From Arcobacter sp. (lineage in GTDB: Bacteria > Acidobacteriota > Terriglobia > Bryobacterales > Bryobacteraceae): 64,000 bases of DNA. Shown in pieces: positions 17,405 through 25,611 of the stretch; position 1 is the stretch's first letter, and each line of letters begins with the position of its first letter. Location of the stretch: contig DYJN01000010.1 in NCBI GenBank assembly GCA_020723085.1, forward strand, positions 1-64,000. The letters run 5' to 3'. Under the pieces are notes generated by a model. The model did not search any database and was not told the origin of the DNA. It worked only from the letters and a program-made list of their open reading frames with translations. Made by a program: the position numbers and the translations under genes.

Positions 17405-18733
17405 CTACACTTCCAGCTTCCACGGCGAACGGTACCGCGCCTTCAGATACGGCTTCGCCTCGCTCTGCTTCACGGTCCAGCGCCGCTCGTCCCAGTCGAC
17501 GCGCACGCCGGCGCGCATGGAGACGTTGGCCAGGATGCAGGTCACGGAAGAGCGCACGCAGTTTTCGATGTCGGAGATCGGCTTCTCGCGCGAGCGGATG
17601 CACGCCAGGAAGTTCTCCCAATGCGGCACGTTGAGCTGCGCCATCTTCGAGTCCTTCTCCCACACCGCCGGCTCGACCTCGGATCCGCGGTTGGGGATCA
17701 GCCAGCAGCCGCCGCGGTTGACCACCACCGTGGCTTCCGTGCCGTGAATCGCCGTGCCTGCGCCCCAGTTGCCGAGCAGCGGCATCGGGTTGCAGGTGCG
17801 CGATTCATAGCTCGACAGGAACTTCGGATAGAAGAACGTGGCGAGCATCGTGTCCGGCGTCTCGCAGTTGTCGGTGACGTAGAACTTGGAACCCATCGCC
17901 GTCACCGCCGTGGGCATGGGGTCGTCGAACGCCTGATGGATGGGATCGATCAGGTGGATGCCCCAGTCCGTCATCGCGCCGCCGGCATAATCCCAGAAGT
18001 AACGGAACGTCGACCAGCGCTTCGGCGCCACTCCAAAGCGGTTCAGGTTGTACGGGCGCTTCGGCGCGGGACCGAGCCACAGATCCCAGTCCAGCCCCGC
18101 GGGCGGCTGCTCGTCGGGCGGGTTGCCCCAGCGCTCCTTCCGTTCGCGCCCCGCCTGCCAGGTATGGCAGAAGGTGATGTCTCCGAGGACTCCGCTTTTC
18201 ACCAGTTCGGCGGCTTTCTGGAAATAGCCGCCGGAGCGCTGCATCGTGCCTCCCTGCACGACGCGCTTGTACTTGCGCGCCGCCTGGACCATGAGCTGGC
18301 CTTCCTCGACGTAGACGCAGGCGGGCTTCTCGACGAAGACGTCCTTGCCCGCTTTGCAGGCCTCGATCATCATGTAGGCGTGCCAGTGGTCGGGCGTGGA
18401 GATGCAGACCGCGTCCACGCTCTTGTCGGCGATGATCTCGCGGAAGTCGTGAACGGCCTTCACGTTGTGGCCGAGCTTTTCCGCCCGGGCCTTCGCCATC
18501 TCCAGATGCGGCTGGTAAACGTCGCAGACGGCGACGGGTTCAAAACCGGGCACCTTGGAGGCGTAGTCGAGATTGCCTCGCCCCATCTGGCCCACGCCGA
18601 TAAAGGCCACCGTGACGCGGTCATTGGCGCCCCGGACGGATCCTGTGAACAGGTTCGTGGTGAGGCCGGCGGCTGCGGCGGAAGAGAGGAAGCTGCGCCG
18701 ATCAGCGGAAACGGGTTTGCTTGCGTGTTTCAT
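17405..18733 (-). CDS. Gfo/Idh/MocA-family oxidoreductase, Tat-exported
   Basis: A 442-residue NAD(P)-dependent oxidoreductase with a Tat signal (DRRSFLSSAAAAGLTT, residues 11-26). The Rossmann entry is VAFIGVGQMGRGNLDYA, and DVFVEKPAC carries the conserved catalytic-site Lys of the EKP motif. The C-terminal half has the usual open sheet with STFRYFWDYAGGAMTDWGIHLID. Relatives oxidise sugars, inositols or their glycosides, and Tat-exported versions are very abundant in Solibacter-like genomes. I use the ATG at 18733; an open frame runs upstream but overlaps the divergent CMD gene and has no signal. The substrate is unknown. Confidence 0.88.
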   Translation of the reverse strand: MKHASKPVSADRRSFLSSAAAAGLTTNLFTGSVRGANDRVTVAFIGVGQMGRGNLDYASKVPGFEPVAVCDVYQPHLEMAKARAEKLGHNVKAVHDFREIIADKSVDAVCISTPDHWHAYMMIEACKAGKDVFVEKPACVYVEEGQLMVQAARKYKRVVQGGTMQRSGGYFQKAAELVKSGVLGDITFCHTWQAGRERKERWGNPPDEQPPAGLDWDLWLGPAPKRPYNLNRFGVAPKRWSTFRYFWDYAGGAMTDWGIHLIDPIHQAFDDPMPTAVTAMGSKFYVTDNCETPDTMLATFFYPKFLSSYESRTCNPMPLLGNWGAGTAIHGTEATVVVNRGGCWLIPNRGSEVEPAVWEKDSKMAQLNVPHWENFLACIRSREKPISDIENCVRSSVTCILANVSMRAGVRVDWDERRWTVKQSEAKPYLKARYRSPWKLEV

Positions 18734-18838
18734 AAGACTTGTTCTGTTTATATCGCGAACCGTGTGCCGCCGTGGGGGTCCCCTGCCGCGGGGCGCGCCG
18801 ATGGACGCCCGGAGAAGTCCGGGTGTACTCTTCAGGGT

Positions 18839-19162
18839 ATGGCCAAGCAGACAGCAGTTCCCAAGAAGCTGAGGAAATTCGAGAAAAGGTATCCGGAAGT
18901 CTGGGCCTCGTTCCAGGCGCTGGGCGCAGCCTGCCATGAAAAGGGCGGCCCGCTGAACGAGAAGACCCGCCGCCTCGTGAAGCTCGGCATCGCCATCGGT
19001 TCGCAGCACCAGGGCGCGGTGCATTCCGCTGCGCGGCAGGCGCTCGAATCGGGCGCGAAGAAGGAAGAGATCCTTCAGGCGGCCATTCTGGCCATCACCA
19101 CGTTGGGCTGGCCCGCAGCCTATGCCGCGATGACCTGGATCGAGGAGGAGATCGGCGGCTGA
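18839..19162 (+). CDS. Carboxymuconolactone decarboxylase/AhpD-like protein without redox cysteines
   Basis: A 107-residue alpha-helical protein of the CMD/AhpD family, from the ATG at 18839. The core TRRLVKLGIAIGSQHQGAVHSAARQALESGAKKEEILQA segment (split here by its turns) matches the family helix pair. Where AhpD has CxxC followed by HxxxA, this protein reads SQHQGAVHSA: both cysteines are replaced, while the two His remain. It therefore cannot be a disulfide peroxidase of the AhpD kind and may instead be a decarboxylase-like or cofactor-free enzyme. It is divergent from the oxidoreductase; ridA follows 75 bp downstream. Confidence 0.8.
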   Translation: MAKQTAVPKKLRKFEKRYPEVWASFQALGAACHEKGGPLNEKTRRLVKLGIAIGSQHQGAVHSAARQALESGAKKEEILQAAILAITTLGWPAAYAAMTWIEEEIGG

Positions 19163-19237
19163 CCCGCCTTGCGCCGGCCGCGCAGCGGCTCAAGCCCGGC
19201 GGCTGCCGGCGCCCGAGACGCACAAGGAACTGCGACC

Positions 19238-19624
19238 ATGCCAGAGAAAGAGATCATCCACACTCCCAATGCGCCCGCGGCCATCGGGCCGTACTCGCAA
19301 GCCGTCCGCTGGAACGGACTGGTCTATTTGAGCGGGCAGATCCCGCTGGATCCGGCCACAGGCCGGCTCGTCGACGGAGGAATCGAAGAGCAGACCGTGC
19401 GCGTGCTTGAAAATCTGAAAGCCGTGCTCGAAGCCGCCGGCGCGCGCCTCGATACCGTGCTCAAAACGACGATCTACCTCAAGGACCTCGGCGATTTCGC
19501 CAAAGTGAACGAGATCTACGGGCGCTACTTCGGCCAGAATTCTCCGGCCCGGGCCACTGTGGAGGCTGCGCGGCTGCCCCGCGACGTGCGCGTGGAGATC
19601 GAGGCCGTGGCGTTCGTGGCCTGA
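19238..19624 (+). CDS. ridA: RidA-family enamine/imine deaminase
   Basis: A 128-residue RidA (YjgF/YER057c/UK114) protein, which hydrolyses reactive 2-aminoacrylate and similar enamines to keto acids and ammonia, protecting PLP enzymes. Motifs seen are NAPAAIGPYSQAV at the N-terminus, YLSGQIPLDPATG, and the C-terminal PARATVEAARLPRDVRVEIEAVA, whose Arg in PARATVEA is the substrate-carboxylate binder. I start at the ATG at 19238, the family N-terminus, not at the upstream in-frame codon at 19169. Cytoplasmic, usually a trimer. Confidence 0.95.
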   Translation: MPEKEIIHTPNAPAAIGPYSQAVRWNGLVYLSGQIPLDPATGRLVDGGIEEQTVRVLENLKAVLEAAGARLDTVLKTTIYLKDLGDFAKVNEIYGRYFGQNSPARATVEAARLPRDVRVEIEAVAFVA

Positions 19625-19640
19625 GGGAGGATCGGGCCTT

Positions 19641-21176
19641 TTATGCCCAGTCGGGCCGCAGACGTGGCGTGAATGCCACTTGCCGGAACTTCCGCGCGTC
19701 CTCGGGATTCATGGATGGATTGCGGAAGCGGATGCCCGCCAGCTCAGCGAGAGTGCTGAACACCGACGTGTTGCGGATGAAGCCCGCGAAGCGGTCCGCG
19801 CCCGGACCGAGCGCCGTCACCAGCGTGTAATCCGACGTGTGCGTCGTGCCTGTCCAGTGAATCCCGGTGTGGTTGCCTACGACCTGGCCGAGGATTCCCG
19901 CCGCCGAGTCCAACTGGCGGTTGACGCATAGCCCGCGTTCGCCGGAGGCGCAGCGGCGGAGGATCTCCACCTCATCCTGCGCGAAGCGGAAACCGAAGTA
20001 TTGCTCGGCGAGTTCCTGAATGCGCGCGACGCTTGGCGGACCGCCCGCTACGCCGGAAGATTGCTGCGGGTTCATCGAGTATTCCGCTGTTCCGGCGAGC
20101 CGCGGACTGATGGCGTTGAAGCTCGCTTTGATCCTGGCCAGACGCTCAAAGCAGGCGTTGCTCTGGCGGTATTCGAGACCCATGCCGACCAGACCGGGAT
20201 TGGAGTTGCCGTGATCGCTGGTGATGACCACCAGCGTGCCGGACCGTCCTTCGGCGAAGCGCAGAACCATCTCGATGGCTTCGTCGAAGGCGATCTGATC
20301 CCACAGAAGCCCGGCGGCGTCGTTGGCGTGCGCAGCGTGATCCACGCGCGCCCCTTCGATCTGAATCAGAAATGGCTTGTTCTGTCTTTCCAGGATCGCC
20401 AGGGCGGCGTCGGTCATCTCCGCCAGCGTGGGCGCCAGCTTCAGCGCCGTATCGCTGTGGCGATGATCGACCGTGTAAGGCATGTGCGACCCGCTGAACA
20501 GGCCAAGCATCCGCTTCGCCGCGGGCGCCTGCGCCTGCAGTTGTTCGCGGTTCTCCGCGTGCGCATAGCCTGCCGCCCGGAAAGCGGCGGTCAAATCCTT
20601 GCCGTCCTTGCGCGAATCCGGCGAGAAGAACCGCCGCCCGCCGCCGAGGATCACGTCCACTTTGCCGAGATATTGCTCCGCGATCAGGTGCTCGTTGTCC
20701 CGGCGGCGGACGCTCGCCGCGAAACCGGCGGGCGTGGCGTGGGTCACCGTGGCGGTGGTCACCAGCGCCGTCAGATAGCCCTTGTCCCGCACGAGATCGC
20801 AGATGGGCGTGAGGCGCGTGCCGTCGGGCAGCATATTCACCCAGCCGTTGAAGATGCGCGAACCGGAACCCCATGAAGAAGACGCCGAGGACGAATCCGT
20901 CACCAGCGAGTCCAGCGACGCCATGTCCATCCAGCCGCGCCGCGCTCCTGGGTGGTTCAGCAGCGCCTGCCACAGCAGCCCCTTGCCGCGCACGCGCAAC
21001 GAGAACTGTTCCGCCAGCGGCAGCACCGACGGGCTCATCCCGTCGGCCACCATGAAGATGATCCGCTTCGGCCGCGCGCCCGGCTTCTGCGCCGCCGCTT
21101 CGAGTGTTTCCAGCCCCCCGGCAACTCCGGCCAGCACGCCCGCGCCTCGGAAGAAATACCGCCTGTTCATCGCCAT
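19641..21176 (-). CDS. Alkaline phosphatase (PhoA-type), Tat-exported
   Basis: A 511-residue alkaline phosphatase with an RR signal (MNRRYFFRGAGVLAG). The metal site starts with FMVADGMS (Asp45), the nucleophile is probably Ser95 in TDSSSAS (DSAAS in E. coli), and the remaining ligands are in ARVDHAAHAND, ITSDHG and TTHTSDY. It hydrolyses phosphomonoesters in the periplasm. The N-terminal part includes GGGRRFF, frequent in this family. It ends 17 bp from the stop of the convergent ridA gene. No Pho-box could be confirmed upstream. Assignment to the superfamily is firm; preference for mono- over diesters is inferred from the close PhoA motifs. Confidence 0.92.
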   Translation of the reverse strand: MAMNRRYFFRGAGVLAGVAGGLETLEAAAQKPGARPKRIIFMVADGMSPSVLPLAEQFSLRVRGKGLLWQALLNHPGARRGWMDMASLDSLVTDSSSASSSWGSGSRIFNGWVNMLPDGTRLTPICDLVRDKGYLTALVTTATVTHATPAGFAASVRRRDNEHLIAEQYLGKVDVILGGGRRFFSPDSRKDGKDLTAAFRAAGYAHAENREQLQAQAPAAKRMLGLFSGSHMPYTVDHRHSDTALKLAPTLAEMTDAALAILERQNKPFLIQIEGARVDHAAHANDAAGLLWDQIAFDEAIEMVLRFAEGRSGTLVVITSDHGNSNPGLVGMGLEYRQSNACFERLARIKASFNAISPRLAGTAEYSMNPQQSSGVAGGPPSVARIQELAEQYFGFRFAQDEVEILRRCASGERGLCVNRQLDSAAGILGQVVGNHTGIHWTGTTHTSDYTLVTALGPGADRFAGFIRNTSVFSTLAELAGIRFRNPSMNPEDARKFRQVAFTPRLRPDWA

Positions 21177-21209
21177 CGTTTTCCTTCCTCCATCTTTCCA
21201 GATCCGATG

Positions 21210-22196
21210 TTACGTTTGCATCAAGGCCTTTTGAAATACCGCTGACACGGCCTGGGGCGCGTCCAGTTGCACCCAGTGCCCGCTGCCTGGCACGATCTCG
21301 TGCGAGCCGCCGCGCGACTGCGCCGCCCAGCGCCGGTGGGCTTCGGCCACCGGCGGCGGCGTAGTTCCGGCCGAGAGCACATGAACGGGGATCCGCCGCA
21401 GGGGCTCTTCGTCGAGCGGTGCGCGGCAGTACTCGGGCAGCCGCTCCAAATATTCGGCCATCGTCGAGAAGCTGCGCGGCAGGCACCAGTGCGCCTTCAC
21501 GCGCGGCCACACCTCGGGCGGCAGCTTCTGAATTTCGCCGGCCAGCCGTTTGGTGACCTCGCTGCCCTTGCCGCTGGCGGCGACGGCGAGCATTGCGGGC
21601 AGGCGGCGCGAGCCGAGCAGCAGCAGATCCAGCCCCAGCCGGACCACTCCCCACCGCGCCAGCGCGGCGCCGCGCCGCGAGAGCCGGACGCCGCGGCCCA
21701 GCATGCGGCCTCGCGCGCCGGACAGCGGCGACCACTCGAACGGCTCCAGCGGGTCCAGCAGCACCAGCGCCCGCGCCTTCTCCGGGCGCCGCGCCGCATA
21801 GTGGCGCGCGAGCAGCCCGCCGAAAGAATGCCCCGCCAGCACGAACGGCTTCTCCACCCCAGCCGCCTCCACGACATAATCCAGTTCTTCGACCAGGTTC
21901 TCCAGCGTGCGGGGAGACGAGGCGGGATCACTGTATCCGAGCCCCCGCCGATCGTAGCTGATCACACGGAACCTGCCAGCCAGTTCATCCTGCACCAGTT
22001 TCCAGCTCGCGCTCGTAGCGGCGATGCCCGCTTCCAGCACGACGGGCGGTCCCGAGCCGCCCGAGTCGAGCACGTGGAAGCCGGAAATCATCCTGCCCGG
22101 AGGCGGCCAGCGGCGCGCGTCGCGCCGTTCGCCCCACGCCTGATACAGGCGTCCTGCGGCAGGCAGGGCGAGAAGCGCGGCGAGCCAGAGCCACAT
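21210..22196 (-). CDS. Alpha/beta hydrolase, membrane-anchored or exported
   Basis: A 328-residue alpha/beta hydrolase fold protein. A hydrophobic N-terminus (WLWLAALLALPAAG) could be an anchor or signal. The nucleophile elbow is LAGHSFGG, the HG-type oxyanion region is replaced by VVLEAGIAAT, and the catalytic His is near the end in PGSGHWVQLDAPQAV. SYDRRGLGYSD is the typical strand-4 region. Relatives include esterases and haloalkane or epoxide-acting enzymes; the reaction is not clear here. It begins 3 bp after the stop of the upstream minus-strand gene, so it belongs to the 23.8-21.2 kb operon. Confidence 0.85.
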   Translation of the reverse strand: MWLWLAALLALPAAGRLYQAWGERRDARRWPPPGRMISGFHVLDSGGSGPPVVLEAGIAATSASWKLVQDELAGRFRVISYDRRGLGYSDPASSPRTLENLVEELDYVVEAAGVEKPFVLAGHSFGGLLARHYAARRPEKARALVLLDPLEPFEWSPLSGARGRMLGRGVRLSRRGAALARWGVVRLGLDLLLLGSRRLPAMLAVAASGKGSEVTKRLAGEIQKLPPEVWPRVKAHWCLPRSFSTMAEYLERLPEYCRAPLDEEPLRRIPVHVLSAGTTPPPVAEAHRRWAAQSRGGSHEIVPGSGHWVQLDAPQAVSAVFQKALMQT

Positions 22197-22199
22197 GAA

Positions 22200-22832
22200 T
22201 CAGTGATCGGAGCGCCCGTAAACGATCAGCGCCACAGGGGCGCCGCCGATGGTGGCGCGCAACACCTGATCGGATTCGCCTTCGGCTGTAATGCCCGTCT
22301 CGACGGCGCCGGACTCTTTCCACAGGCTCAGCACCAGCGGATGCGGCGTGCGGGAAGCCTTGCGGCTCATGTCCATCAGCGCGTCGAAGGCGGGCTTGGC
22401 AGAGGCGTCTTTGTCGATCTCAACAGGGGAGAGGATGGCGAAGTCGCGCTGCGGCGCCACGCCCTGATGATCGCCGTCCATCGGGAAGAAGCTGAGGCGC
22501 AGCGTGTAGACGCCGGGACGGATGGGCTGTCCGCGGCGGTCGCTCCAGCGGCTCTCCACCTTCACGACCCCCAGAAGCGTCCCGTGCGCGATGCCCCAAG
22601 TTGCGTTCTGCTCCGGCTCGCCCTCCTTCCCGACCTCGCGGACAAACCAGAACTCGCACAATGCGCCTCCGTCCGGCTTCAGGACGCGAACGCCCTGCGC
22701 GGTCAGAGCCGGAGCCAGAGCCGCCGCTTCGGCTGGCGGAGGGCCTCCTGGTTCAGTGCGGTAGCCGGCTGCTGCTGCTATGCCCGCCAGCAGGAAGATC
22801 GTCGTGCCTATGCGAAAAAGACTCATGGTCAT
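22200..22832 (-). CDS. Exported protein of unknown function
   Basis: A 210-residue product with a signal peptide (residues 3-22, FRIGTTIFLLAGIAAAAG). I do not recognise a domain with certainty; the middle part (VKVESRWSDRRGQPIRPGVYTLRLSFFPM) reads like a beta-sandwich, and such proteins occur near mutarotase-like genes in Acidobacteria. The ATG at 22832 overlaps the stop of the upstream gene as ATGA, so it is translationally coupled to the DUF4380-like gene; an in-frame ATG two codons later is the alternative. Probably a periplasmic partner protein; no function can be assigned. Confidence 0.68.
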   Translation of the reverse strand: MTMSLFRIGTTIFLLAGIAAAAGYRTEPGGPPPAEAAALAPALTAQGVRVLKPDGGALCEFWFVREVGKEGEPEQNATWGIAHGTLLGVVKVESRWSDRRGQPIRPGVYTLRLSFFPMDGDHQGVAPQRDFAILSPVEIDKDASAKPAFDALMDMSRKASRTPHPLVLSLWKESGAVETGITAEGESDQVLRATIGGAPVALIVYGRSDH

Positions 22833-23794
22833 TTGGATGCAAGAACGGGCGCGAGGATGCGGTCCAGTTCGGCGTCCGTCCACTCCGCCGGGCGCGCGTT
22901 CCGGTGCAGGCTCCAGCGCTCGACGTGTTCCGCAACGCCGCCGGGCGCGACCTTCGTCATGGGACCCAGCGTCTCCAGCTCGAGGAAGTCGGCGTTGGTG
23001 AAGGTCTCAAAAGAGCAGCCGAAGTCCGGATACGTCTTCGACGGGTCGGCGTCGTAGCGCTTGAGGAACATCTCGCCATTCAGGAAATACGCGCCCCACG
23101 TCTTCGGGTTGAAATGGCCGATCTTCATCGGCACGGGGTTTTTCGGATCCTGCCGGAGCACGAAGTACTTCTTGAGCCATGTCCAGCGCGGATCGGAGAG
23201 ATCCGTGAAAGCCCACATGACCAGCGGATTGGTGGGCGCCAGAACCTCCGGGTGCGTGCCGCGCGGCGGGAAGCCGCTGACGCCGTGTCCGCCCGGGGCC
23301 ATCATGGTGAGCGCCCACGGCGCGAACTCCAGCGGCATGATGCCGCGGTTGAACAGGCGGTGGATCACCGTCACCTCCGTGCCCCGCGGCGCCATGCGGA
23401 TCTCAAGCTGCTTCTGGATGCCCGTCTCTTTCTCTACCGGCTGCGTGGCCACCAGCGCGCCGCTGCGGATTTCCACCGGCACGGGGCCGTTGTCCGGCGG
23501 GTAAGTATAGCGCACGTCCTCGGGCGCGATCCAGATGCGGTGCCCGCCCCGAGCCACCCACTGCGGCTCTCCGCGCTTGCCCGCCGTTTCTTTCTGCACC
23601 CAGAAGAAGTTCTGCCCGCCGCGGAATCCGTAATACATGACGCGAGGACCGATGTCGGAGGTGACGATCAACTCCGCCTCCCCGTTCGTCATCCGGTAGC
23701 AGTCTGGCCAGCCGCTGAATGCCGTCTTGTCGATCCGTACTTGCGCTTCCATCAGGCACCCCGTCATCAGAGCAGAAAACAGGAGGAACCTCAT
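22829..23794 (-). CDS. DUF4380-like exported protein (galactose-mutarotase-like fold)
   Basis: A 321-residue protein with a short signal peptide (MRFLLFSALMTGCLMEAQ; the Cys13 context is a weak lipobox). The segment ELIVTSDIGPRVMYYGFRGGQNFFWV and the later TNPLVMWAFTDLSDPRWTW fit the DUF4380 family, which has a mutarotase-like beta-sandwich and probably binds carbohydrate. It begins 5 bp after the methyltransferase gene and is coupled to the following gene by ATGA. Catalytic residues are not assignable. Periplasmic carbohydrate handling is a guess from the fold. Confidence 0.7.
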   Translation of the reverse strand: MRFLLFSALMTGCLMEAQVRIDKTAFSGWPDCYRMTNGEAELIVTSDIGPRVMYYGFRGGQNFFWVQKETAGKRGEPQWVARGGHRIWIAPEDVRYTYPPDNGPVPVEIRSGALVATQPVEKETGIQKQLEIRMAPRGTEVTVIHRLFNRGIMPLEFAPWALTMMAPGGHGVSGFPPRGTHPEVLAPTNPLVMWAFTDLSDPRWTWLKKYFVLRQDPKNPVPMKIGHFNPKTWGAYFLNGEMFLKRYDADPSKTYPDFGCSFETFTNADFLELETLGPMTKVAPGGVAEHVERWSLHRNARPAEWTDAELDRILAPVLASK

Positions 23795-23799
23795 CGCCG

Positions 23800-24816
23800 C
23801 TATTCTTTCCTGTGCGCCAGAATGGCGTCAAGCGGCGCGCCGGTGCGGCGCGCTTCGACATCGACAAAGCCGGCGGCCTCAAGCAGCGCGCGGTACTCGC
23901 TCTCCGTCCTCTCCCGGCCTTCGGTGCAGACCAGCATGTTGAGCGATTGCATTGCGGCGCTCGCCGGTCCGCAACGGTCTTCGTCGAGAAGCATCTCGGC
24001 GATGAGCACCGCCCCGCCGGGTTCGAGCGCCGCATGAACGCGCCGGAGCAGTCCGGCGCACCGGGCATCGTCCCAATCGTGCAGGATCCTGCCCATCGCA
24101 TACAGAGAGGCGCGGGGCAACGGATCCTGGAAGAAGTCGCCCGCCACGCAGGCGATGCGCTCCCGCGCCGGCGAAGCGCTGATCCGGCGGCGCGCGGGCT
24201 CAATGACGTCCTTCCGGTCGAAGACCGTGGCGCGCATCCGCCCGTAGCGCTCGCAGGCGGCGACGGCCAGATGTCCGGTGCCGCCGCCCAAGTCGACGAG
24301 CGTTTCATAGGCGCTCAGGTTGAACACACGCACCACGGCAGGCGAACTGAGCAGCCCCAGCCCGTGCATCCCGCCGAGGAAATCGGCGCGGGCTTCCTCC
24401 GTCCGGTAGAAGTGGTCGAACAGCGAACCGCGCGCGCCGAAGACCTGCTGCCAGCGCGGCCCTCCCTGGCGGACTGCATCCTGCAGCCGGCCCCAGAGGG
24501 GATACAGCGCCTCATCGGAGTAACGGATGTAGCCGGCCAGCGAGCGGGGGCTGCTGCGAGTCAGATAGGCGCGCGCCAGATCCGTATTGGAAAACACGCC
24601 GTCCCGCCTGTTGAGCAGCCCCAGCGCGGCGCAGCCCTCCAGCAGCCGCTCGAGGGGCTCCGGCTGCGTGCCGCTCCGCGCGGCGAGCTGCTCCGCGGTG
24701 GCGGGCGCCTCGTCCAGCAGATCGAACAGGCCCAGGCGCACCGCCGTGAACATCGTCTTGGAGCGGCGGAAGGCCTCGATGAGATCGAGCACAGAGGAGG
24801 GGTCTGGAGCCTGCAT
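23800..24816 (-). CDS. SAM-dependent O-methyltransferase (plant-type / acetylserotonin family)
   Basis: A 338-residue class I methyltransferase with the N-terminal winged-helix dimerisation domain (about 10-100, FRRSKTMFTAVRLGLFDLLDE). The SAM site is TLVDLGGGTGHLAVA, followed by RATVFDRKDVIEPARR. The motif GRILHDWDDARCAGLLRRVHAAL with its HDWD is diagnostic for the O-methyltransferases of natural-product and bacteriochlorophyll/carotenoid pathways. The substrate is probably a hydroxylated aromatic or polyketide. It is the first gene of a minus-strand run of four. No other secondary-metabolite genes are nearby. Confidence 0.88.
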   Translation of the reverse strand: MQAPDPSSVLDLIEAFRRSKTMFTAVRLGLFDLLDEAPATAEQLAARSGTQPEPLERLLEGCAALGLLNRRDGVFSNTDLARAYLTRSSPRSLAGYIRYSDEALYPLWGRLQDAVRQGGPRWQQVFGARGSLFDHFYRTEEARADFLGGMHGLGLLSSPAVVRVFNLSAYETLVDLGGGTGHLAVAACERYGRMRATVFDRKDVIEPARRRISASPARERIACVAGDFFQDPLPRASLYAMGRILHDWDDARCAGLLRRVHAALEPGGAVLIAEMLLDEDRCGPASAAMQSLNMLVCTEGRERTESEYRALLEAAGFVDVEARRTGAPLDAILAHRKE

Positions 24817-24987
24817 CCCATCTCATTGTGAGACAGGGCGGCTGTCCGGCGCGAGAAATATCCTCAAGCAGGCCGCCCGGCGACCGATAAGGCGACATGG
24901 GCTGACGCAGGTCCTCACGAACCGAGGCCGGATCGCGGAGCGGGTCGAGTTGTCCCAAATCCCGCCGGCCGGGATGGAGGTCTTTTC

Positions 24988-25479
24988 ATGCTGCTGGAAT
25001 GGATCGGTTCACGCTCGCAAGACACAGGCGCCGGTGCGGCGGAAGATGCGGCGCCCGGGCGTGACCAGGCTGCCGCCGGAGTTCAGGATGTTGCAGCGCC
25101 CGAACGGCGTCCGGCGCCCATCCTGGTGGTGGAAGACAACCCCATCAACCAGAAGGTCCTGGCGACCCTGTTGCGCAAGCGCGGCTACGAAGTGGACGTG
25201 GCCAACGACGGCGTCCAAGCCGTGCAGCGCGTGGCGGAGAAGACCTACGGGCTGATCTTCATGGATCTCCAAATGCCCGTCCTCGACGGGCTCGATGCGG
25301 CGCGGTTGATCCGCAGCTTTTCGGGATGCTCCCAGCCGCCCATCATCGCTGTTACCGCCTACACCCTGAACGGAGAAAAGGAGCGCTGCCTCGAGGCAGG
25401 CATGAACGGATACCTGCCGAAACCCGTCGAAACGCAGGAACTCTTCCACTGCGTCGAGAAGTACCTGCGGAGCGCCTGA
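24988..25479 (+). CDS. Stand-alone response regulator (CheY-like receiver)
   Basis: A 163-residue protein consisting of a 40-residue Ala/Gly-rich N-terminal extension and one receiver domain. The acidic pocket is Glu49-Asp50 (VVEDNPINQKV), the phospho-acceptor is Asp93 (FMDLQMPVLDG), the conserved Thr is in VTAYT and the Lys in YLPKPVE. PINQKVL is the form seen in receivers that end hybrid kinases, so this may be a split-off phosphorelay receiver. No output domain. GGAGG lies 8 bases before the ATG at 24988, directly after a small hairpin (24959-24975). No kinase gene is nearby. Confidence 0.85.
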   Translation: MLLEWIGSRSQDTGAGAAEDAAPGRDQAAAGVQDVAAPERRPAPILVVEDNPINQKVLATLLRKRGYEVDVANDGVQAVQRVAEKTYGLIFMDLQMPVLDGLDAARLIRSFSGCSQPPIIAVTAYTLNGEKERCLEAGMNGYLPKPVETQELFHCVEKYLRSA

Positions 25480-25611
25480 GTCCTTCCCGCCTCTCCTGGG
25501 GTCCGGCTCGCTGCGCGGTTCAGCCCGTTCCCTGCGCCCGCTTCGGATCTGCAGCCGCGCCGCAATGCTCTGCACGGATGGATGCTCCCGGCGCAGCGAG
25601 CCGCGCGCCGG

